From assembly GCA_900768725.1 (NCBI GenBank), contig CAAGDU010000187.1:1-7023 (forward strand): a DNA stretch of 7,023 nucleotides. The letters run 5' to 3'. Under the pieces are notes generated by a model. It was not told the origin of the DNA. It worked only from the letters and a program-made list of their open reading frames with translations, and did no database searches. The translations under genes and the position numbers were made by a program. Of the stretch, positions 1 through 4,651 are shown piece after piece; within the stretch, counting starts at the first letter, position 1; each line of letters opens with the position of its first letter. The stretch comes from Bacteroidales bacterium (lineage in GTDB: Bacteria; Bacteroidota; Bacteroidia; Bacteroidales; Paludibacteraceae).

Positions 1-63
1 CGCCCCCTTCCCCCCTCCCCTCCTTACAGGAGAGGCGGGGGAGTAAAAAAAGGCTCGACTCTG
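1..63. repeat. 63-bp direct repeat, copy A, with C/G-rich imperfect hairpin
   Basis: This copy matches 109-171 at an offset of 108 bp with only a few differences: C for A near position 10, and a one-base shift in the A-run near 45-55. Its core is a pyrimidine run followed by TTACAGGAGAGGCGGGGGAG, which folds back on the C/T run. It is cut by the window edge or starts exactly there, so its true left end is unknown. Confidence 0.85.
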
Positions 64-108
64 GATAGTATTGATTTTTCTTTGCGGCAGATGCCGAGCA
101 TACCTTCC

Positions 109-171
109 CGCCCCCTTACCCCCTCCCCTCCTTACAGGAGAGGCGGGGGAGTAAAAAAGGTCTCGACTCTG
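109..171. repeat. 63-bp direct repeat, copy B, with C/G-rich imperfect hairpin
   Basis: This is the second copy of the repeat at 1-63. Positions 116-132 pair with 136-154 around a 3-nt loop (133-135), giving a stem of about 17 pairs with bulges near 141 and 150 and one mismatch. TTAC at 116-119 pairs with GTAA at 151-154; copy A has TTCC there, so copy B has the longer stem. Such C-rich palindromic intergenic repeats are common in Bacteroidota; their role here is not shown. Confidence 0.85.
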
Positions 172-177
172 AAAACT

Positions 178-249
178 CATAGACGAAACTAATAAGTCTT
201 TAATCTTTAATCCTTTATCCTTAATCCTTTACCCTTTACCCTTCATCCT
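178..249 (+). repeat. Head-plus-heptamer repeat element 1
   Basis: A 24-bp head (CATAGACGAAACTAATAAGT followed by CTTT, 178-201) runs into consecutive 7-bp units from 198: CTTTAAT, CTTTAAT, CCTTTAT, CCTTAAT, CCTTTAC, CCTTTAC, CCTTCAT. This is the longest of the heptamer tracts in the window. The variation between units (mostly C/T or A/T exchanges) indicates an old, diverged tandem array. Confidence 0.85.
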
Positions 250-297
250 CATGGACGAAACTAATAAGTCTTTAATCTTTAATCCTTTATCCTTCAT
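250..297 (+). repeat. Head-plus-heptamer repeat element 2
   Basis: The same 24-bp head (250-273, one A-to-G change from element 1) is followed by four heptamers: CTTTAAT, CTTTAAT, CCTTTAT, CCTTCAT (270-297). The element directly abuts element 1, so the pair forms a larger tandem duplication with different heptamer numbers. It ends 9 bp before the GTG start of the dehydrogenase. Confidence 0.85.
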
Positions 298-306
298 CTA
301 AACATC

Positions 307-1110
307 GTGCTTTCCTTAGTAACAGGCGCGAGCAGTGGCATCGGGTTGCAGTATGCCACGCAGTTGGCTCGCGATTATCATAGCGATATCCTCTTAGTCA
401 GCAACCAGCAAACCGAGTTGCAGCAGGTGGCAGAGCAACTGCACAACGATTTCGGCGTGCAGACCATTCCCCACTATGCCGACCTCAGCCTCCCCACCGC
501 GGCGGAAGACTTGTTCGACTACTGCCAACAGAACCACTTGCAGGTGGATGTGCTCATCAACAACGCGGGCGTGTTCTTCTTCAACCCCTACTGCGAGACG
601 AGCATGAAACGCATTGACCTCATGCTTCAACTGCATGTGGTTACGGTAGCCAAACTCTGCCGCCTCTTCGGCGAGGAGATGGCGAAACGCGAGCAGAACA
701 TCCCGGGCTGCAAGCACAAAGGCTACATCCTCAACATGTCTTCCATGTCCGCATGGATGGCGATGCCCGGCATCCAGACCTACAACGCGACAAAGGCGTT
801 TATCTACAACTTCTCCAAGTCGCTGTGGTACGAGTTGAAGCCCAAAGGCGTTGGTATCACCGTGATGACGCCCGGGGCAGTGGATACGGCGTTGTTCGGC
901 TTGTCGCCCTATTGGCGCCGCGTGGCGGTGAACCTGACGGTGTCCATCCCGCCTGAGAAACTGGTGAAGCGGGCGCTGAAGAAGATGTTCGCCGGCAAGA
1001 AAGCCGACATGCCGGGCGTGATTAACCACCTCATCACCCCGCTCCTGAAGCATACGCCCGACTGGCTCGTCTTCCTCGCCATAAAATACATTGGGCAGTT
1101 TCAGAAATAA
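307..1110 (+). CDS. Short-chain dehydrogenase/reductase (SDR), DltE-like
   Basis: This is a 267-residue NAD(P)-dependent oxidoreductase of the classical SDR superfamily, cytosolic, with unknown substrate. The sequence shows the cofactor-binding TGASSGIG at residues 6-13, NNAG at 85-88, a catalytic Ser at 145/146, YNATK with Tyr159 and Lys163, and the PG motif in TPGAVDTALF. The length is usual for the family. The start is GTG at 307: an in-frame stop lies at 280 and no ATG occurs between, and the glycine motif begins at residue 6, as is normal. The position that usually holds the catalytic Asn (in a segment like LQLNV) appears to be His110. No Shine-Dalgarno site or promoter is visible, since repeats run up to the start. 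The C-terminus is hydrophobic (WLVFLAIKYIG) and may touch the membrane. The family is certain; the substrate is not. Confidence 0.93.
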   Translation: MLSLVTGASSGIGLQYATQLARDYHSDILLVSNQQTELQQVAEQLHNDFGVQTIPHYADLSLPTAAEDLFDYCQQNHLQVDVLINNAGVFFFNPYCETSMKRIDLMLQLHVVTVAKLCRLFGEEMAKREQNIPGCKHKGYILNMSSMSAWMAMPGIQTYNATKAFIYNFSKSLWYELKPKGVGITVMTPGAVDTALFGLSPYWRRVAVNLTVSIPPEKLVKRALKKMFAGKKADMPGVINHLITPLLKHTPDWLVFLAIKYIGQFQK

Positions 1111-1119
1111 GTCCTTACG

Positions 1120-1156
1120 ATAAAGGACGAAGGATAAAAGATAAAAGACTTATTAG
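1120..1156 (-). repeat. Heptamer repeat element 3, inverted
   Basis: Read on the minus strand this is CTAATAAGT followed by heptamers CTTTTAT, CTTTTAT, CCTTCGT, CCTTTAT, so it is a partial copy of the family in reverse orientation (head part at 1147-1156, heptamers at 1120-1147). It lies 9 bp after the dehydrogenase stop and faces element 4. Confidence 0.8.
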
Positions 1157-1187
1157 CCTCGCATGGTCGAAACTAATAAGTCTTTTA
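1142..1187. terminator. 15-bp perfect inverted repeat, possible bidirectional terminator
   Basis: TAAAAGACTTATTAG (1142-1156) and CTAATAAGTCTTTTA (1173-1187) are perfect reverse complements with a 16-nt loop. The downstream side on the plus strand is T-rich (CTTTTTT, about 1188-1194), and the minus-strand side is T-rich too. It lies between the convergent dehydrogenase and winged-helix genes, where a shared terminator is expected. The stem is A/T-rich and the loop large, so terminator activity is uncertain. The palindrome arises from two opposed repeat copies. Confidence 0.4.
1162..1187 (+). repeat. Repeat element 4 (head only)
   Basis: The 24-bp head (1162-1185, CATGGTCGAAACTAATAAGT plus CTTT) recurs with one or two changes, but the following sequence is only weakly heptameric (CTTTTAC, TTTTTTG). 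It forms the right arm of the inverted repeat with element 3. Confidence 0.8.
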
Positions 1188-1196
1188 CTTTTTTGT

Positions 1197-1261
1197 GCGT
1201 ACCCGGACAATCCACTTTGAAAGTACAAATTAGCGGGCGAGGACGCCCGCGTACCCGGACA
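1197..1261. repeat. 13-bp direct repeat pair flanking a short GC hairpin
   Basis: GCGTACCCGGACA occurs at 1197-1209 and again at 1249-1261. Just before the second copy, GCGGGC (1233-1238) and GCCCGC (1245-1250) form a 6-bp GC stem with a 6-nt loop. On the minus strand this hairpin begins 12 nt after the stop codon of the winged-helix gene and is followed by a T-rich stretch (CTAATTTGTACTTT), so it could end that transcript. Confidence 0.6.
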
Positions 1262-1438
1262 TTACTTCACCGTCCATTTGCAGCGGACGGGGGAGATGAT
1301 GCTGCCCTCGTCTTTGAGGGACTTCATCGCTTTGTCCACCTCCTTGCGGTCGAGACCGGTGAGTTCTGCAATCTTGCCTGCATTGAGCGGCTCGCCTGCC
1401 TGACGCATGGCTGCCAATACTTGTTCTTTTGCTTCCAT
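1262..1438 (-). CDS. Small winged-helix/HTH-like protein (58 aa)
   Basis: This short gene reads ATG at 1438-1436 to TAA at 1264-1262 and encodes 58 residues. The pattern is that of a minimal winged helix: a first helix (EAKEQVLAAMRQAG), a helix-turn-helix (AGKIAELTGLDRKEVDKAM, about 20-38), a third helix (KSLKDEG), and a short C-terminal wing strand (SIISPVRCKWTVK). Hydrophobic spacing and the charged recognition helix fit a DNA-binding fold of the MarR/ArsR/DprA-C-terminal type. There is no effector domain, so it may act as a dimer or be an accessory protein. One Cys (Cys53) lies in the wing. It follows the radical SAM gene on the same strand after 67 bp containing a repeat element, so co-transcription is possible. 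The codon structure is clean through the whole length. The fold is inferred by eye; the role is unknown. Confidence 0.75.
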   Translation of the reverse strand: MEAKEQVLAAMRQAGEPLNAGKIAELTGLDRKEVDKAMKSLKDEGSIISPVRCKWTVK

Positions 1439-1466
1439 AATAGTCTGCTTATAATGAGTTATTTTA

Positions 1467-1500
1467 TATAGTCGAAACTAATAAGTCTTTCATCCTTTAT
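1467..1500 (+). repeat. Head-plus-heptamer repeat element 5
   Basis: The head recurs at 1467-1490 (ATAGTCGAAACTAATAAGT plus CTTT), followed by heptamers CTTTCAT and CCTTTAT (1487-1500). It fills the gap between the radical SAM stop (1506) and the winged-helix start (1438). Elements 4 and 5 are direct copies 305 bp apart that bracket the winged-helix gene. Confidence 0.82.
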
Positions 1501-1505
1501 CTAAT

Positions 1506-2417
1506 CTACATTCTCAGTTTGAATCCCGAGAGGAGGGTATCGGGGGCGAAGTGGAAGACGGATGCCATCTCGCCTGCCATGCAAAAGCCGCATTCGCGGC
1601 ACTGCTCCGTGCCGTAGCCGAGGCAGAGACTGCGCGAGCCGTCAGTGTAGATGAAGTTCGTTACGAAGCACTCTTTGCCTAACTGTATCTGCCCTAAGGC
1701 ATTCTTTCTCATACGTTTGAGCCCCGAGCGGGAGTTCATGATAGGATACCCCTTGCGCTTGTATTCCAGCACGCGGTCGATGATAACCGCTTTCTGCTGC
1801 GGAGGCAAAGCGAGGTACTCCGTCCCGGGGTAGGGCGTGTGGAAATTGATGGAGATTTGCTCAATGTAGGGGCTGTTCTTCACGTACTCCATCGCTTGGT
1901 CGAGCGACTCGTGATTGAGTGTATTCACCACCATATTCACGCAGATATGCTTCTGACCCGAGCGGCGGAGGTTCTCCTCCAAGCGGGCAAACGTGCCCTC
2001 GCCGCGGATGCGGTCGTGGTACTCACCCACGCCGTCCATGCTCACCCAAATAGAGTGCGGATGTATCCACGAGAAGTCCTGCTGCGCGTTGGTCGTAACT
2101 GTGATGGAGAAGAAGCCTATCTGCAAAGCCGCGTCTATCAGATCGTTGAGGGTGCGGTCGCTCTCGCGCCAGAGGGTAGGCTCGCCGCCCTCAAGGTCGA
2201 TGAAGCGCGAGCCTTGCTCATAGGAGTAGCGCATGTCCGCCACGATATCATCGAACGTGCGCTGCCGGTAGCCCGCGCTGCCGTACACGCTACAATGCTT
2301 GCAGCGGAGGTTGCACTTGTCGGTGATGAACAGCACCGTCTGCAACGGCGCACGTCGCCCGAAGAAACGCGCGCGCACAAACCACTGCGCGAGGTATAGA
2401 TAATGGAGAAGATTCAT
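1506..2417 (-). CDS. Radical SAM protein with Cys-rich C-terminus
   Basis: This 303-residue protein carries the radical SAM signature CX3CX2C (CNLRCKHC: Cys35, Cys39, Cys42), which binds the [4Fe-4S] cluster that cleaves S-adenosylmethionine. GGEP (77-80) contacts SAM, and the strand SIWVSMDG with HDRIRG follows as in the COG0535/PqqE-HpnH type. The C-terminus has five cysteines, Cys250, 265, 273, 276 and 279 (CX14CX7CX2CX2C), which suggests an auxiliary Fe-S cluster like a short SPASM or twitch domain. The N-terminus (LLHYLYLAQWFVRARFFG) is amphipathic and may bind the membrane. I chose ATG at 2417; a TTG at 2426 would add three residues. A promoter lies about 32 nt upstream. No peptide or lipid substrate gene is adjacent, so the reaction is unknown. 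The family call is certain, the function open. Confidence 0.93.
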   Translation of the reverse strand: MNLLHYLYLAQWFVRARFFGRRAPLQTVLFITDKCNLRCKHCSVYGSAGYRQRTFDDIVADMRYSYEQGSRFIDLEGGEPTLWRESDRTLNDLIDAALQIGFFSITVTTNAQQDFSWIHPHSIWVSMDGVGEYHDRIRGEGTFARLEENLRRSGQKHICVNMVVNTLNHESLDQAMEYVKNSPYIEQISINFHTPYPGTEYLALPPQQKAVIIDRVLEYKRKGYPIMNSRSGLKRMRKNALGQIQLGKECFVTNFIYTDGSRSLCLGYGTEQCRECGFCMAGEMASVFHFAPDTLLSGFKLRM

Positions 2418-2455
2418 CGTTTTCAAAGGACTGTTTGCCTACGTTTTTTCGAGTG

Positions 2456-2487
2456 CAAAGATAGTGCTTTTTGACGGAATATGCAAG
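2456..2487 (-). promoter_or_regulatory. Bacteroidota-type promoter for the radical SAM gene
   Basis: On the minus strand TATCTTTG (2463-2456) matches the TAnnTTTG -7 box exactly, and TTG (2486-2484) lies 20 nt upstream as a -33 box. Transcription should start near 2449-2452, giving a leader of about 32-35 nt before ATG 2417. Confidence 0.75.
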
Positions 2488-2502
2488 ATTATCGGGCTTT
2501 TT

Positions 2503-2534
2503 TTTGCTTATATCGGAAAAAAGCAGTAACTTTG
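2503..2534 (+). promoter_or_regulatory. Bacteroidota-type promoter for the MFS permease
   Basis: TTTG (2503-2506), 20 nt, then TAACTTTG (2527-2534) gives a full match to the -33/-7 consensus used by the primary sigma factor of Bacteroidota. The expected transcription start (about 2538-2541) is at or just before the ATG at 2542. The two divergent promoters are back to back, their -33 boxes separated by about 15 bp (2488-2502). Confidence 0.8.
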
Positions 2535-2541
2535 CGGCGAA

Positions 2542-3870
2542 ATGGATAGACAAGTGCCACATAATTCGCCTTGGTGGTGGGTGCCGACGCTGTATTTTGC
2601 GGAAGGCGTGCCGTATTTCCTCGTTACCAGCGTGAGTATCACGCTTTTTACGCAGTTGGGCGTGCCCAATGGCGAGATGGCGCTGTTCACGAGTCTGATT
2701 ACCTTCCCGTGGGTGCTTAAACCATTGTGGAGCCCGTTCGTGGACGTGCTGCGCACCAAGCGCTGGTGGGTGCTCGTGATGCAGGTGGTGATGGCGGTGG
2801 CGATGTTGGGCGTGGCGCTGGCGGTGGCAGGCTGTGCATTCCCAAAGGCAGAAGCAACCCTATCTATCCCTACCACAGTAGCCATCGCGCTGGTGTTCTT
2901 CACCATCACGGCATTTGCCTCTGCCACGCACGATATTGCCGCCGATGGGTATTACATGATTGCGCTCACGGAGCATCAACAGTCGGCATTCGTAGGCTTG
3001 CGCTCCACCTTCTACAAGATAGCCAATATCTTTTGCCAATCGGCGTTGTTGCTGATTGTGGGCTGGTTGCAACGGTACACTACGGTCGCCGCCTCGTGGA
3101 CCTATGTGTTGCTGGGCTGCAGCGGCTTGTTGGCACTGCTGGCGGTGTGGCATGCGGGGGCGATGAAGGCAGACGAAAAGCAGAATCGGAGTTCTCAGAA
3201 TACTCCGAAAACTCAGAGTACTCCGATAGCAACGCCTTCAAACAGCGCGGCTATCTTTCGGGAAGTGGGCGAGACGTTTGTGAGTTTCTTCCGCAAACCG
3301 CAGATAGCCTTGGCATTATGTTTCATGCTGGTGTACCGCCTGCCGGAGGCGTTGCTGCTGAAACTCTGCAATCCTTTCTTCCTCGCTACGCCTGCTGAGG
3401 GCGGATTGGGATTGGGTGTTGCCACAGTAGGAGAGATATACGGGATAGGCGTGGTGCTGATGTTAGCGGGCGGCATCGCAGGCGGACTCATCGTGAGCCG
3501 TTGGGGACTGAAAAAGACCTTTATCCCGCTGGCGTTGTGGCTGACGCTACCCTGCGTAGTGTATGTCTATTTGGCAGCCTGCCAACCCGTATCGTTTTGG
3601 TTGATAGCACTTTGCATTGGTGTGGAGCAGTTGGGCTATGGGCTAGGCTACACCATCTGCATGGTCTATATGATGCGCTTTGCAGATGGTGCACACAAGA
3701 CAGCGCATTTCTCGCTCTGCACGGCGTTCATGTTCCTCGGTTTGTTGCTTCCCGGGCTGGTGGCAGGCTATGTGGAGCAGGCTACGGGCTACTTAGGCTT
3801 CTTCTGGGTGGTGATGGCATGTTGCATCCCGAGCATCGCCGTGGCAGTAGCCGTTTGGCGAAAACTATAG
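2542..3870 (+). CDS. MFS permease, AmpG-like
   Basis: This 442-residue polytopic inner-membrane protein has about 12 hydrophobic segments. The N-terminus WWWVPTLYFAEGVPY, the SPFVD motif (64-68, loop 2-3) and DIAADGYY (131-138) resemble the AmpG group of the major facilitator superfamily, which imports anhydro-muropeptides during cell-wall recycling; other substrates cannot be excluded. Between segments 6 and 7 a polar loop (about 203-235) is rich in Ser, Thr, Gln, Asn and Pro, and part of it (219-230) is encoded by a 9/18-bp tandem repeat in frame. The ATG at 2542 is only 7 nt after the -7 box; a GTG at 2554 is the alternative start (438 aa). No Shine-Dalgarno site is visible. It is divergent from the radical SAM gene and 70 bp upstream of pssA, so it may be the first gene of that operon. 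Confidence 0.85.
   Translation: MDRQVPHNSPWWWVPTLYFAEGVPYFLVTSVSITLFTQLGVPNGEMALFTSLITFPWVLKPLWSPFVDVLRTKRWWVLVMQVVMAVAMLGVALAVAGCAFPKAEATLSIPTTVAIALVFFTITAFASATHDIAADGYYMIALTEHQQSAFVGLRSTFYKIANIFCQSALLLIVGWLQRYTTVAASWTYVLLGCSGLLALLAVWHAGAMKADEKQNRSSQNTPKTQSTPIATPSNSAAIFREVGETFVSFFRKPQIALALCFMLVYRLPEALLLKLCNPFFLATPAEGGLGLGVATVGEIYGIGVVLMLAGGIAGGLIVSRWGLKKTFIPLALWLTLPCVVYVYLAACQPVSFWLIALCIGVEQLGYGLGYTICMVYMMRFADGAHKTAHFSLCTAFMFLGLLLPGLVAGYVEQATGYLGFFWVVMACCIPSIAVAVAVWRKL
3194..3229 (+). repeat. In-frame 9/18-bp tandem repeat within the permease gene
   Basis: Two 18-bp units, CTCAGAATACTCCGAAAA (3194-3211) and CTCAGAGTACTCCGATAG (3212-3229), are themselves made of alternating 9-mers CTCAGANTA and CTCCGANAN. 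They encode the hydrophilic linker pattern QNTPKT/QSTPIA. An inverted pair ATCGGAGT (3185-3192) / ACTCCGAT (3220-3227) brackets the tract. Confidence 0.8.
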
Positions 3871-3884
3871 AAAGACGAGAAAAA

Positions 3885-3920
3885 CTAGATATTCTAGAGA
3901 TTCTAGAAAAATTAGAAAAC
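3885..3920 (+). repeat. Intergenic 9-bp tandem repeat
   Basis: Four 9-mers follow one another: CTAGATATT, CTAGAGATT, CTAGAAAAA, TTAGAAAAC. Inside them TTCTAGA (3892-3898) and TCTAGAA (3902-3908) form a 7-bp hairpin with a 3-nt loop. The tract lies between the permease stop and pssA. The hairpin has no T-run after it on the plus strand, so it is not a convincing terminator of the permease transcript. Confidence 0.75.
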
Positions 3921-3940
3921 CATAAAACACAACTACAGTT

Positions 3941-4651
3941 ATGAATATCAAACGTTTAGTACCGGACACTATTACAGGTTGCAATCTCCTATGCGGGGCA
4001 GTGGCGGTATTGATGGCTACCGAAGGGGCATTCTTGTACGCTTTTCTCTTCATCCTCTTGGGTGCGTTCTTCGACTTCTTCGATGGCATGTCGGCGCGTT
4101 TATTGAAAGTGCCGAGCCCGCTGGGCATACAGATGGACTCGCTGGCGGACGATATCACCTTCGGATTGGCACCGGCGATGATGCTCTGCTGCTACCTGCG
4201 CCCGCTCATAGGCTGGTGGTGCCTGATAGCATTGCTCATGGCAGCGGCTTCGGCTCGCAGACTGGCGAAGTTCAATATTGACGAGCGGCAGACCAGCAGC
4301 TTCATCGGCTTGGCAACACCTGCCAACGCTATCTTTTGGGGCTCGCTCTGCTGTATGCCATACGCGATGATGGCGGCAGGATGGATGCCGTGGGTGCTGA
4401 TGGCGTTGAGCCTCGTGAGTTGCTATCTGCTCAACGCGGAGATACCATTCTTCTCGTTTAAGTTCCACGGCTTCGGCTGGAAAGAGCACATGCCCCAATA
4501 CCTATTCCTGATAGGGGCGGTGGTGATCATCACCTTCTGTGTGGTGAAAGCCTGTGTGCATCACCATCCGATGTTGGCGGTGTTTGCCGGCGCGGCATGC
4601 GTGGTATGGTATGTATTGATGAATTTACTTTGGAATATCGTAAAGAAATGA
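3941..4651 (+). CDS. pssA: CDP-diacylglycerol--serine O-phosphatidyltransferase (phosphatidylserine synthase)
   Basis: PssA joins CDP-diacylglycerol and L-serine to phosphatidylserine and CMP in the inner membrane; phosphatidylserine decarboxylase then gives phosphatidylethanolamine, the main phospholipid of Bacteroidota. The full CDP-alcohol phosphotransferase motif DX2DGX2ARX8GX3DX3D is present: Asp45, Asp48-Gly49, Ala52-Arg53, Gly62, Asp66, Asp70. The N-terminal PDTITGCNLLCG matches the membrane-integral (Bacillus-type) PssA group rather than the PLD-like E. coli enzyme. The 236 residues contain about 7-8 hydrophobic segments, a usual length. ATG at 3941 is placed directly before the conserved NIKRLVPD start; no clear Shine-Dalgarno site, only an A-rich leader. 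The stop overlaps the next start (ATGA). The decarboxylase gene is not in the window. Another CDP-alcohol transferase (e.g. PgsA) is unlikely given the N-terminus. Confidence 0.92.
   Translation: MNIKRLVPDTITGCNLLCGAVAVLMATEGAFLYAFLFILLGAFFDFFDGMSARLLKVPSPLGIQMDSLADDITFGLAPAMMLCCYLRPLIGWWCLIALLMAAASARRLAKFNIDERQTSSFIGLATPANAIFWGSLCCMPYAMMAAGWMPWVLMALSLVSCYLLNAEIPFFSFKFHGFGWKEHMPQYLFLIGAVVIITFCVVKACVHHHPMLAVFAGAACVVWYVLMNLLWNIVKK

Larger units (their letters stand above)
1..306. other. Gene-free, repeat-filled intergenic region
   Basis: I find no supportable coding region or RNA gene here. The stretch consists of two copies of a 63-bp C/G-rich repeat, a 45-bp unique spacer between them, and two copies of a head-plus-heptamer repeat running almost up to the start codon at 307. 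The spacer contains TTTCTTTGCGGC (77-88), which weakly resembles a Bacteroidota -7 box but lacks the TA. Confidence 0.8.

Noticed and set aside
71..90. Possible -7 promoter box TTTCTTTG before the dehydrogenase
   Set aside because: It lacks the TA of TAnnTTTG, has no spaced -33 box, and lies over 200 bp from the start codon.
198..253. CCTTTAC/CCTTTAT heptamers as telomere-like or CRISPR repeats
   Set aside because: Similarity to eukaryotic telomere heptamers is by length and composition only, and there are no spacers between units as in a CRISPR array.
394..1053. Long minus-strand open frame of 219 codons over the dehydrogenase gene
   Set aside because: It is antisense to a gene with complete SDR motifs, and its product is rich in His, Arg and Val without domain features, as expected of a shadow frame.
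1163..1471. Plus-strand open frame of 102 codons
   Set aside because: It begins in a repeat head and runs antisense over the winged-helix gene; no domain pattern is seen, whereas the minus-strand reading gives a clear HTH.
1839..2399. Plus-strand open frame of 186 codons over the radical SAM gene
   Set aside because: It is antisense to an intact radical SAM frame and its composition (Val, Ala, Arg, His) is that of a shadow.
4597..4647. Upstream extension of the nuclease start
   Set aside because: It would place 17 residues before the signal peptide and overlap pssA by 55 bases; ATG 4648 gives a normal signal peptide and an ATGA overlap.
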